A stretch of DNA of 64,000 nucleotides from Sipunculus nudus (taxonomy: Eukaryota; Annelida; Sipuncula; Golfingiida; Sipunculidae). The DNA lies in contig CM049310.1 in assembly GCA_026874595.1 (NCBI GenBank), positions 76,007,056 to 76,071,055 of the forward strand, read 5' to 3'. The notes beneath the pieces are model-generated. The model was not told the origin of the DNA, made no database searches, and saw nothing but the letters and a program-made list of their open reading frames with translations. This document shows, piece by piece, positions 25,901 through 35,000 of this stretch. Each line of letters starts with the position of its first letter. Position 1 is the stretch's first letter. The position numbers and the translations under genes were made by a program.

Positions 25901-27840
25901 GGGGCTCTGAAGTACCCCCCAGAATAATGGAAAATACAAAAGCTCATGTATCTGAACAACTAATGCATTGTTCACCATTATTCTTTACATGGATGTTGAT
26001 CATGGGGTGTTTCATCAGTTTCTGCAGACTGGTGGCACCACCTGTATTTTTTTATTTTTTACGAATTTTTTTCTCTATTTTTGAGACCTCAAAAGATGCC
26101 GTCATCTGTTAACAGGGCACAAATTGTAACAGCTGGACCTGGAATCTTCTCACTTTACATTCAGAGAGGTCCATGAAAAGTCTTTTTAAAAACCTGGAAT
26201 TAGGTCTCTGTTACCCATATTCTTCAAGCTATGGGGCTCCGAAGTACCCCGCAAAATAATGAAAAATTTGATACAAAAGCTCAAATATCTGAACAACTAA
26301 TGCATTGATCACCATGATTCTTTGCATGGATATTGATCATGGAGTGTTTCATCAGTTTCTGCAGACTGGTGGTGCCACCTATATTTTTTTTATTTTTTAC
26401 TATTTTTTTTTATCTATTTTTGAGACCTTAAAAGATGCAGTCGTCTGTGAACAGGGCACAAATCATAACATCTAGACCTAGAATCTTCTTTCTTGACATG
26501 TTGGGAGGCCCATGAAAAGTCTCCTTGGAAACCTCAAATTAGGTCTCTGTCACCCATATTGTCTGAGCTATAGGGCTCAGAAATACCCCCCAGAATAACT
26601 TAAAATTTGATACAAAAGCTCTGGTTCTGAACAACTAGTGCATTGATTGGCATTATTCTTTGGATGCATATGCATCATGGAGTGTTTCATCAGTTCCTGC
26701 AAACTGGTGGTGCCACCCGGACTTCTTTGAATTTTTACGCATTTTTATCTTTATTTTTGAGACCTTAAAAGATGTGGTCGTCTGTTAACAGGTCACAAAT
26801 CATAACTATTTGAGCTTGAATCTTCTTTCTTGACATCCTGGGAGGTCCATAAGAAACTCCATGGAAACCTGAAATTATGTCTCTGTTACCCATATTCTCC
26901 GAGCTATGGGTCTTAGAAGTACCTCCCAGAATAACTAAAAATTTGATACAAAAGCTCCAGTATCTGAACAACTATTGCATTGATCACCCTGATTCTTTGC
27001 ATGCATCATTGAGTGTTTCATCAGTTCCTAATGGACTGGTGGCACAATCCTAAATTTAAAAAAAAAATTTAACACATTTTTTTTTTTGCTAGGCCTATTT
27101 ATGAGACCTTCAAAGATGCGGTCATCCCTTAACAGGGCTCAAATTGTAACCATTGGTCCTAGAATCTTCAAACTTGACATCCAGGGAGATCTGTGAAAAG
27201 TCTCCTTGGAAACTTGAATTAAAGTCTCTGTTACCCATAATTTCTGAGCTATGGGGCTTATAAGCACCCCTCAGAATAATTGAAAATTTGATACCAAAGT
27301 AGGGCACAAATCATAACCATGGGGCCCAGAATCTTCTAACTTGACATCCTGAGAGTTCCTCAAAAGTTCTCCCCAGAAACCTGAAACTGAGTCATAGTGA
27401 CCTATATTCTCAGAGTTTTGGGGGTATGTTTGAGCATCCCAGAAATAATGCAAAATAAACACAAATTGCCAGATTCCTCATGAAAGGCTGGTTGGATTGT
27501 CATCAAATTTGTTTTTATGGGTTGGGTCTTGATGAACTTAAGCTAATATGCATGAACAATGATGCCACCTATCTTAATTAGTTGTCTGTGCAAGGACATA
27601 TTATCAACATGTCAGTCAGCTAAACGTCATGACCCATGAGTCACTTGTTGAACCTCTGATGATGTTGGTATTTTTGGTTTTATTTTCAGACATGGGAGAA
27701 AATTCCTTGAGACACACTTGCCTTGGGCCATAAGGAATGGAATGAATGCCACTTTCTTCATGAATATTCATTTTGAAAGTGAATGGGAAACACGATTATC
27801 AGACTTACGAGACAGACTGAATATTGAACCACCTCCATGA
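8416..27840 (+). CDS. COQ4: COQ4, ubiquinone biosynthesis protein, mitochondrial (whole gene, 6 coding exons)
   Basis: COQ4 acts at the matrix face of the mitochondrial inner membrane in the CoQ synthome and is needed for ubiquinone head-group maturation. Exons: 8416-8545, 17531-17740, 19551-19647, 22518-22620, 24824-25053, 27690-27840. They join in phase to 306 residues (human COQ4 is 265). Residues 1-43 form an Arg-rich, acid-free mitochondrial presequence. Family blocks in order are [46 protein letters not shown], the metal-ligand signature H209-D210-x2-H213-x11-E225 ([17 protein letters not shown]), VVVKW, and LPWAIRNG. The initiating ATG is in a good context (GAAACATGG). The extra length versus human is an acidic, low-complexity stretch around residues 44-65 and the presequence. 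Head-to-head with DNLZ. Confidence 0.95.
8619..9092. mobile_element. MITE with ~65-bp terminal inverted repeats and 9-bp target duplication
   Basis: The arms at 8620-8690 and 9022-9092 are inverted copies, starting GGTCCCCCTAAACACCC and, read inward from the right, GGTCCGCCTAAACACCC. Each arm contains a perfect 24-bp palindrome, made of ACCCAAAACACC followed by its reverse complement. The flanking direct repeat CATATTCCG (8610-8618 and 9093-9101) is an exact 9-bp target-site duplication. Long TIRs plus a 9-bp TSD fit a Mutator-like MITE. It is non-coding and lies 73 bp inside COQ4 intron 1. Confidence 0.82.
9309..9440 (+). repeat. Family A left-end fragment
   Basis: TAGCTCAGC (9309-9317) pairs with GCTGAGCTA (9332-9340), the family A left hairpin, followed by a short related tract with GCACAAATCGTAACCA. 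The rest of the element is absent. Confidence 0.55.
9441..10529. other. COQ4 intron 1 segment without recognisable content
   Basis: AT-rich sequence. I see no exon, repeat ends or RNA gene. Short ORFs here have no family features. Confidence 0.5.
10530..12150 (+). mobile_element. Helitron-like element, family B, plus-strand copy
   Basis: Begins TAGCGAACCTGTGAGCTTAT, followed by a GTCCGTC/CCGTC tract. Internal modules contain repeated phrases such as CAGCCAAATTGTCCAATATT (about 10770 and 11400) and the phrase about 'ctggagctatcatcatcaaat'. Its inside matches the reverse complement of 1-1102. The right end is unclear; related text fades out near 12.15 kb. No coding capacity. Confidence 0.5.
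12151..12952. other. COQ4 intron 1 segment, unassigned
   Basis: AT-rich intronic DNA in which I recognise nothing. Confidence 0.4.
12953..13250. repeat. Tandem duplication of a ~151-bp unit
   Basis: Two head-to-tail copies (12953-13103 and 13104-13250), each starting ATTGTTGATTTAAATT and ending near TTTAGTGCACT. They differ by scattered substitutions. Confidence 0.8.
13869..13922. repeat. (AT)n microsatellite
   Basis: About 27 uninterrupted AT dinucleotides within COQ4 intron 1. Confidence 0.95.
14201..16765 (+). mobile_element. Helitron-like element, family A copy 1 (complete)
   Basis: The left end is a hairpin: TAGCTCAG (14201-14208) pairs with CTGAGCTA (14224-14231), and inner TGACT pairs with AGTCA. 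A GTCCGTC tract follows. Two diverged tandem modules of about 680 bp (14281-15500) precede a distinct 3' half (15500-16765). The right end has CAGCTGAGCG, an inverted copy of the left arm, then hairpin GACCC-AA-GGGTC (16749-16760) and CTTG ending at 16765 before TT. About 2.57 kb, no coding capacity. It lies in COQ4 intron 1. Class inferred from end structure (Helitron/Helentron type, non-autonomous). Confidence 0.65.
16766..17530. other. COQ4 intron 1, terminal segment
   Basis: Contains nothing recognisable apart from the pyrimidine tract and acceptor of exon 2. Confidence 0.5.
17531..17740 (+). CDS. COQ4: COQ4 exon 2
   Basis: After a poly-T/CAG acceptor. It encodes a Glu/Lys-rich linker followed by the conserved [19 protein letters not shown] and the start of the NPGRD block. 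Donor GTAGGT at 17741. Its 3' end is tandemly repeated in the following intron. Confidence 0.93.
17711..18465 (+). repeat. Tandem copies of the COQ4 exon 2 3' end and splice donor
   Basis: The exon end (phrase CTGCCCTGTATAACCCAGGC, then AGAGATG and GTAGGT) recurs as decayed copies at about 17789, 18375 and 18437: CTGCCATGTATTATAACCTC, CTGCCATGTATAACCCAACT, ATGCCATGTGTAATCCTTCC. Each is followed by GATGG or similar and a GGT/GTAA-like donor. The period is about 60-80 bp once the inserted hAT MITE is removed. The second donor lies 81 bp downstream of the first, but the extension meets TAA within 10 bases. Confidence 0.72.
17834..18341. mobile_element. hAT-type MITE with exact 8-bp target duplication
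   Basis: The ends CAGTGAT (17834) and ATCACTG (18341) are inverted repeats, and a second CAAGTC block is shared near both ends. The flanks GTTGTGAG (17826-17833) and GTTGTGAG (18342-18349) form a perfect 8-bp TSD, as expected for hAT insertions. The interior is rich in GGACTTG/CAAGTCC repeats and encodes no transposase. It is inserted inside the second unit of the COQ4 exon-2 tandem duplication, so it is younger than that duplication. Confidence 0.88.
18466..19550. other. COQ4 intron 2, rest
   Basis: AT-rich, with no exon, element end or RNA gene recognised. Confidence 0.5.
19551..19647 (+). CDS. COQ4: COQ4 exon 3
   Basis: Acceptor TTATTAG, donor GTAAGA at 19648. It encodes [18 protein letters not shown] and [15 protein letters not shown], colinear with the LGETTG block of COQ4 proteins. 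Confidence 0.93.
19767..21722 (+). mobile_element. Helitron-like element, family A copy 3
   Basis: Left hairpin TAGCTCAGCTGACTATAAGT at 19767, then GTCCGTC repeats. It carries the same two tandem modules as copy 1, but a different 3' half, shared only with the minus-strand copy at 1103-3023. It lies in COQ4 intron 3, 119 bp after exon 3. I could not find its right terminus; similarity to copy 0 stops where copy 0 is cut by family B. Confidence 0.6.
21723..22517. other. COQ4 intron 3, distal part
   Basis: Unassigned AT-rich sequence ending in the exon 4 acceptor. It may include the unrecognised right part of the family A copy. Confidence 0.4.
22518..22620 (+). CDS. COQ4: COQ4 exon 4
   Basis: Acceptor TCTTCAG, donor GTAAGT at 22621. 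It encodes [20 protein letters not shown] and [14 protein letters not shown], matching the family segment between LGETTG and [10 protein letters not shown]. Confidence 0.93.
23150..23202 (+). repeat. Family A-type right-end fragment
   Basis: AAGCTGAGTG, hairpin GGACC-aaca-GGTCC (23185-23198) and CTTG ending at 23202 before TT. This is the right-end structure seen at 16765 and 63388. The left part of the element is not recognisable. Confidence 0.5.
23535..24773 (+). mobile_element. Helentron-like element IV with ~340-bp tandem core
   Basis: Left hairpin with an 11-bp perfect stem, CTATGTCTCCC (23535-23545) with GGGAGACATAG (23556-23566). The core has two direct units of about 340 bp (about 23870 and 24210, phrase CAAATTTGACACACAAGTTG). 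The right hairpin CATTTGTTTTG (24737-24747) pairs with CAAAAACAAATG (24754-24765) and is followed by CATTCTAG ending at 24773 before TT. A GGGAGATG motif just inside the right hairpin echoes the left arm in inverted form. Non-coding. It lies in COQ4 intron 4 and ends 50 bp before exon 5. Confidence 0.65.
24824..25053 (+). CDS. COQ4: COQ4 exon 5 (HDxxH metal site)
   Basis: Acceptor CTCACAG, donor GTAAGC at 25054. It carries the strongest COQ4 signature: [19 protein letters not shown], then [17 protein letters not shown] and the conserved [10 protein letters not shown]. The right end of a Helentron-like element lies only 50 bp upstream. Confidence 0.96.
25054..25702. other. COQ4 intron 5, proximal part
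   Basis: No recognisable feature. Confidence 0.5.
25703..27647 (+). mobile_element. Helitron-like element A2 with ~335-bp tandem core
   Basis: Left hairpin TAGCTCAGCTGACTGAAAGT at 25703, paired with CATCTGAGCTA. The core contains five to six direct units of about 335 bp whose landmark GGCACAAATCGTAACC recurs at about 25780, 26115, 26455, 26793, 27130 and 27303 (last unit short). The right end has CAGCTAAACG, hairpin GACCC/GTC-like (27631-27642) and CTTG ending at 27647 before TT. Non-coding. It ends 42 bp before COQ4 exon 6. Relatives lie at about 47.5-48.4 kb and 52.9-53.6 kb. Confidence 0.62.
27690..27840 (+). CDS. COQ4: COQ4 exon 6 (C-terminal)
   Basis: Acceptor ATTTTCAG. It completes the split Lys codon and encodes [17 protein letters not shown] and a C-terminal [20 protein letters not shown] tail before TGA. 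The family pattern here is Pro-Trp-Ala followed by a short helix with E-x-x-W-E. Confidence 0.94.
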
Positions 27841-28343
27841 TTGATAATACATTTATTATTGCTTATTACTGCTTGTCTTTTTTTTTAATATTTACTGTTC
27901 ATCTACCGGTGCTTGTTTAAAAATGAATGCTTGTAAGAAATTCTGGAAGTTTCAGTTCTTCAGGTACCTCAAAACTGTATTTATAATTGCAATCTTTGGT
28001 TTACTGGTTACAAGATCTATTATTTTTGTATACTGTTATTCTTTTGGCCTTTGACTTACCTTAGTCGACAAGACCTCTTATTCATGAAAGTTTTATTTTA
28101 CAATATATTTCTCTTTTGTTAATATCACAAATTTTTAACCCTCACAAACAAAAATGAAAATAGAGTTAATAATGTTGGTACAGTAACCCAGTGGAAATAC
28201 TGTGGAAGTGGTAAATTTAGCGTGTCTGAATTTTCACTTTTTTTCATATTACAGCGTTAGAGCAGTTCGAAATTTTTGTGCAAATCGGTATGTATAGATA
28301 ATATACTTTGTATCAAATTATTAGCATATTTAAATGATTATAT

Positions 28344-28349
28344 AATAAA
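28344..28349 (+). terminator. Candidate poly(A) signal for COQ4
   Basis: AATAAA in the plus strand, 504 bp after the COQ4 stop. The most plausible hexamer at a usual 3' UTR distance, but unproven in AT-rich DNA. Confidence 0.35.
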
Positions 28350-28666
28350 CAGGTTTGTAGCACAGCCTACCTCCCACCTAGCTCTGGTCGACCACGTACA
28401 TGCTATACAGGTGACTGAGTACCCTGACCAAAAGGTGTTAATAATATGTTATTAACAGGGACTGATCATGTTTGATGATGCAATGGTACTGTACCTAGCC
28501 ACATAGTTTGACATCTCAGTAAGTTTAGATTTGCTCAACAACTGTGATTATTAACAAGAAGCATCCTGCTATGTGTGAACAAAAATAGAGCTGACAACAA
28601 CTGTGGCTGGCTCTCAGTCATACTTCAAAGCCCTGGGGTTAGGGGGGCCGTCATACTTCAAAGCCC

Positions 28667-28681
28667 GGGGGGGGGGGGGGG
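28667..28681. repeat. Poly-G tract
   Basis: Pure G run of about 15 bp adjoining the second TCATACTTCAAAGCCC repeat. Confidence 0.85.
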
Positions 28682-30685
28682 AAAGTTGTGTAGGTTGTAT
28701 GATATAACACATGTTCTTTATTTAACACAAACCATAGCTCCTGCTATAAACGCAAAAATTATAACCCTTCCACAGTATATGCTTATTGAGAAGTCAGTAG
28801 GTTGAGAGGTGGGGGATAGAATTCAGAAATTAAAGAAATTTTCTTCATTGAATGATCATACTTCAGCAGAGTGAATCAACTGCCTAAATTGTCAGTAAAT
28901 TTTTTGAAAGTAAACATTTTAATACAGATATCTGAACATGTCTCTTTCCCCTCCAAGTCAAATCACAGATAGGCAGATACTGTACGTGTACTTCAGAATC
29001 TACCTTGTGATATCAACCTTTCCAAAGTGAACTGCATAGTTGTGTTATATTTTATATTAATGTCATTCTCTGTGTGTGATGTAATACAGTGTCAATTGTG
29101 TCTGAGATGTTAAATATAAAAATGAGTATAAAAATTCTTTGTTGTTTTGTTATCTGTTCTTTCACTTATTATTAATTTCTTATAAATCATAATTATTGAT
29201 AGTTGGTGGGTAATGTGCAAAACTGATAATGCATGCGTGTATCAGGTCTGTTTTTGTGTGTGTGTAAATGGAGAGACATTGTGGCTTGATCAAGTCTGGT
29301 AACTTGAACAAAGACACTTTGACCAAATAGTTTACAGATTTTACTACATGATGGACCTATCCAATACAAATAATTTGCTCAAATCTGACATTAAAATTTC
29401 TAAACCGTTCAAGTAACAGACCTTAAAATATTTGCATGCTCTAGGGTTGGGCTAAAGTATCTTACCATTCTCCACACTATAGATCATATAAAAACATTAT
29501 ACTTCACATATATTTAACAGACCTAATATGTGAATATTTCCAATTCAGCTAATAAAATCATGAATTTGACATAAAAAAAGGATGTCATTCAGTCTACATG
29601 TAGGTGGTGTCCATGCACTGGCCTTTCTGCAGAACTGACACAAGAGCTAACAGGTCACCTAACTCACCTTATTTCCCACGGATCATATTTGGTAGTAGCT
29701 AAGGCTAATTTTGCAGTGGTCAGCTGGGGGCATTAAGGCACATAAGGGGGCCTCGGATATCTGTTTTAAAAGTCATTAGGGTCGGTTAAATTTTCTCTGG
29801 TTTTCATTTGACAATTTAACCATTAAGAAGTGGAATGGAAATATCATTATCATTATTTAATAATTATCTTGTCATCACAAGATGCAAATTGATTAAGTAA
29901 TGAACGTTGTTTCATACTAAATTTTCAGGTACATTTCATGCTGAAAATTTAATCATACTAAATAAAGTTTTAGTTTCAAATTATTAAAACTGAAACAAAA
30001 TAATTTTGAATTTAAAATTACATTATAAAATATAGTAAAATAAAGATTTCATTAATGACTTATTTAATAATAAATTTATATTTTTTCTCACTTCTTGTTG
30101 TTATTAATGTTGTTGTTAAAATAGCGTGAAATTTCAGTTAAGAACGAAATATATGTAGGGTACTATCGATTGATTGGAAACATTCCAAATTAGAGGAGGG
30201 GCGCCAGGCTGTTTTTTGGAACATGTGCGTGGGCGATATTTGAGGAACGTTTGGCTTCGTCTATATTCGTAATATTTTAAAATAGTTCATGGAAATCAAA
30301 TCACTGATGACAACATAAGTTTATGATATTGTCGTGATTAATATCTCCAGTATGAACGGCCGTACATTTTCATCTAAATATAAGATTGCGGAAAATGTAG
30401 CGGTCAGATTCGCAACTTTACGGTAGTAGCCACACGGACTGTTCTGGCCCAGATTGGTTTGTATTTGGAGACCCACAACTATGATATCAATTAAGATCTA
30501 AGAAAATCTGAACTGCATTTGATCGGATCAATTTAGAGAAAGATCTATCCACAGATTGATGTTGTCATGTTATTGTCTGAACATTTGCTAACGGAGCGGT
30601 GAAATCGCGCCCACTAAGTCAGTATTTTGAACCACAAGCCTTCTACTTTAGACTGGTGCCACGCTCCACCGATTCATTCGTCAGC

Positions 30686-32006
30686 ATGGATGCAGTGCTA
30701 CCTCCGCCTGAAAACAACATTCAGACACCAAGATCACCGTCATTATTTTCAGACAATGAGAGTATAAGAGGATTTAGCCAGACACCAAGAAAAACATACA
30801 AACCGCACAGAAAACGTAAAGATGATGGTGATTTTGCAGAGTTTTTGGATAATCTCTGCCTTTCTCCAAATAAGGATAATAATGTTTCATTTTTAAATCA
30901 ACACAAAAGTGTTCATGATACACAAGGCTGTACCCTCAGAATGAATGATAATGAGCGTAAAAGAAAACCAGAGGATCACCAGGGCATATCAGATTTAGAC
31001 TCAGAGAGGCAGCTTATTACATCAGATAGCAATAAGCATTTAAGCCATTATGATAATACAGACTCAGACGCCACTTTTGATGGAACACCCAAGAAGAAGA
31101 AAAGGAAAAGAAAATCAGAAGACTGCAGTATATGTTTAGATACTGATGAAAAAGTAATGAATGTTCATGAAAATGTTATTTTATCAGAAAATGCAGCTTC
31201 ACACTCATTACAGGAACTCTCGCCCAGAAAGAAGAAAAAGAACAGGACCTCGCATGCTGTTGATGCAAGCAGTAGTCAACAGCTGTTAAATATTTCTGAC
31301 AATGCAACTTCGATAGAAAATGCAGGATTGGATAACACTCAAGGATCTCCTCATAAAAAGAAGAAAAAGAAACATAAAAGGAAATCAAGAGATGATAGTG
31401 TATCAAAGGATGATAGAAACAGTCAGGGGTTACCAAATGGTGCTGAAAATATTGCTGTGGCAGCAGCTGGAGGATCAGATGCCACACAGGACTTTGAGCA
31501 AGCATGGGAGAAGGGCAGAACTTCTCTGGATACAGATTTGATAGAAACTGAACCTCAACAGGAAAATTTTACTGATAATGAAGTGGAAACCAGAAAGAGA
31601 AAATCACATAAACATAAAAAGAAGAAGAAAAAGAAACATTCGCACAGACTTTCTGATGTTTCTGATGCTGCTCAGGTTTCTGTTCTTGATGAAACAATTA
31701 GTGATTCTATGAATGAAAATGTGGCAGACAACGACCAGGAGCCAGTTATTATGACTAAAAAGACTCCCAGAAAGAAAAGGGAATTGTCAGGTAATCAGCC
31801 AAATGCAGACAAGATGATTTATTATATTTCAGGGGCTACATCCCTAGTTGTGAAGAACAGACCAGACCCAGACACTAAGACAGAGAATTGTACGGAAACT
31901 GATTTGACAGATCCGGAAACGGTGGCAGACCTCCTTCACACGAGCAATGTTGTCACTTTATCAACACAAAGCAGGAAAGAAGAAATAGCAAGGCTTGTCA
32001 GCCTAG
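30686..32006 (+). CDS. TTF1: TTF1 exon 1 (disordered Lys-rich N-terminus)
   Basis: 440 codons plus one base, donor GTTAAT at 32007 (weak but in phase). It encodes four blocks of basic residues (PKKKKRKRKSED, SPRKKKKNRTSH, SPHKKKKKKHKRKS, RKRKSHKHKKKKKKKHSH) separated by acidic, Asp/Asn-rich spacers. These blocks are plausible nuclear and nucleolar localisation signals. Unspliced, the frame stops at 32009. Confidence 0.88.
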
Positions 32007-35000
32007 GTTAATACATTTATTTCTGTTATTTTACATTGTAAGCAAGCCAAACAGGAGCTATTTCATATTTTAATTAAAATTCTGTAAAAATATCAGTTTC
32101 ATTTGATTCCAGTGTCAGTATCACCGGGCTTCCAAAGACTATATATTTTCCTATGGGAAATATTTCTCTCATAATTTCCTAATTTTCTAGCATTTAGGCC
32201 TTAATCTCCTAATCCTATATATTCTCCTGTGTTATTTTCACTGCACAATCATATTTCCAGTAGAACTGTTAATATTGAATAATAATTGTTATTCAGACCT
32301 GTTATTGTAAAACATTTAACTCTTTTGTAGAACTGTGCATTTAAGTGATGCAGTCATAAAATTACAGCTTATCTTAATCATTTAAACAAGAAATGATAGT
32401 CATGGTAAGGAACAGGGTTGGCGTACAGTATGCCAAATACAAATATAAATACAAGGGCTGTTCTCCTCCAAATACAAATACAGGTGGGTGAAGTTAAATA
32501 CAAATACAGAACATCAAATACAAATACGCAAATGTAGGTTATACAGAATATTTATTAATTTGGAGCACCATAAATATTCATAATGTCTACTTGTACTGAT
32601 ACTACTTGTGTACTTTTAGAGATCAGAGTCCTTCTTTATTCTACAAAGTTTAAAAAAAAACATTCCTGTTGCAACACAGGAACATAAATTCCTCAAACCT
32701 GTTGCCTGAAAGAAAGCAGTGCTCCAGACGGAACACTTTCCCAGTTCTTTCCCTTGCCACTGAACAATCTGGTGAGGCCAAGGCCATGAGCAGTTACGGA
32801 CCATGAGCACAGGGCCTAAGCAGTTAATTATCAAGGTACATTTGTGATTGCAAACATCAGGAAGAAGTGAAACACTTGACCTGATGCTGCTTTTTGGGTT
32901 GTTCATAGGTTAGGTAGTAGTTAAATTTTCAAAATTATGGCAGATATGAATATTTATATAAACATATGTATTTGTACAGTATTTAATCAAATACATCTAA
33001 TATTGAGATAAAATACAAATACAATTATTATCATTTTGCACATCACAAATACAAATACACACTTTGACTGTATTTAAATACAACTACATGTTTGACCCCA
33101 ACCCTGGTAAGGAACTGAAAAAAATGTGAGTGTGCAGTGGAAATTTGTGTAGTTTTCCTATATTTCTAGCTCTAAATTCCTATTAATACAGGCCTATATT
33201 TTGTCCTCGTGTTCTCATTACATTCTTATATTTCTTCAGGAGACCGATGGGATTCCTGGTATCAGTTTTATCTGGTTCAAATTGTTTCAAATTATCTGGT
33301 TAAGCTGAAGTTTTTGTAAAAACAAATTGGATTTCAGTGACATTTAAAATTCATTTTGAATGTAAGATTAAAAAATATATAAACATTATAAAAAAGTATA
33401 GATATGTGTTAGTGAATATTAAAACATGCACTCTTGTTAACATTACTTGTTGTATCCGCCAAAACGAAGTTTTGCGGATACTATGTTTTTGACCGGGTTC
33501 CGCCGCCGCCGCTGCGTTCATTTCCGGAGAACTCCTCTGAGACTACTGGACGTATTTTTCCAAAACTTACACCAATTATTGGGTCACATGTGAACTGGTG
33601 CCTAACTATTTGGCCTTGACCTCTGACCTTTCCTCTCTGTCCAGCATCTGCTTGTGCGTCTGTTTCCACACATAAACCCACATATCTCGGGAACCATTTG
33701 ACCGATCAGGAAAAAATTTTTGTACAAATGTAGCCCTTGTATAGCTTTATAACATACACAAAAATGGTGGCGCCACCTGCAACCATGTTTGCACAGTGTC
33801 CATCTGTTCATCTGCCTTGGGTTAAAATCACTCATATCTCTGCAGCCGTTTGACTAATTCACCTGAAATTTGGCATGCGTATACATTCTAGATAGCTTTC
33901 TTGATTTTACGACAGGTGGCGCCCCCTACATTCACGTTCATGCTGCAGACATCAAAGCTCATATCTTGGGAACCGTTTGACCAATCAGGAAAAAATTTTT
34001 ACACAAATGTAGCCCTTGGATAGCTTTATAACGTACACACAAATGGTTGCACCACCTGCATTTTTGCACAGCGTCCATCTGTTTATCTGCCTTGGGTAAA
34101 AATCGTTCATATCTCTGCTGTGGTTTGACCAAATTACCTGAAATTCGGCATGCGTATACATCCCACATAGCTTTCTTGATTATGACAGGTGGCACCACCT
34201 ACATTCACGTTCACGCTGTAGACATCCATGCTTATATCTCCGGGCTCGTTTGACCAATAAGGAAAAAAATGTTACACAATTATCAGGTCACATGTGAACT
34301 GGTGCCTAACCAATTGGCCTTGACCTCTGACCTTTCCTCTCTGCCCAGCGTCTGTTTGTGTGTCTGTTTCCACACATAAACCCACATATCTCGGGAACCA
34401 TTTGACCGATCAGGAAAAAAATTTTGTACAAATGTAGCCCTTGGATAGCTTTATACCATACACAAAAGTGGTTGCATGACCTGCAGCCATTTTTGCACAG
34501 CGTCTATCTGTTTGTCTGCTGTGGGATAAAATCACTCATATCTCTGCAGTGGTTTGACTTTTCCGCCTGAAATTGTGCATGTGTATACATCTTTGATAGT
34601 TTCTTGTTCAAATAACAGGTGGTGCCACCTACAATCATGTTTACATGGCAGACATCCATTCTAATATGTTAAACATGTAACTCTATTTGACCTAGCCACT
34701 CAATCCATGCCTCACTTCACTCGTCCTACTCTGATTTTGGCGGATACATGCAGTCGCTTGTCGACTACCTGTATTCTAGTTATTATTGAGCTCCAAAAGA
34801 TTTGCATAAAAAAGTAACTGTTCTGTTGAGTTTCATTACATGATATTTTTTAATGATAGGTATTTCATAATCAACGTCATTTATTTCAGATGGAATTAAG
34901 TCTTTCAAGACATTTTTTCTTGCAGGTGTCAAAGTCAATAGTGGGAAGTGGACCAAGTCTGAAAAGAAACAATTACAAAAGAACTGGAAGCATTTCTTTG

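Larger units (their letters stand above)
27841..30685. other. Intergenic region COQ4 to TTF1 (COQ4 3' UTR and TTF1 promoter side)
   Basis: 2.85 kb. Contains a candidate COQ4 polyadenylation signal (28344-28349), a perfect short palindrome TGTTAATAA-tatg-TTATTAACA (28436-28457) and a poly-G run (28667-28681). Two copies of TCATACTTCAAAGCCC lie 37 bp apart (28618 and 28651). No exon was recognised. The TTF1 5' UTR is probably within 30.1-30.68 kb. Confidence 0.5.

Noticed and set aside
30599-30685. GTG-initiated extension of the TTF1 frame by 29 residues
   Set aside because: No ATG; a eukaryotic nuclear gene would start at the ATG at 30686. The extension has no conserved content.
32616-32906. 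96-codon minus-strand frame inside a hAT MITE as a transposase remnant
   Set aside because: No hAT catalytic or dimerisation motif; the element is only 0.7 kb.
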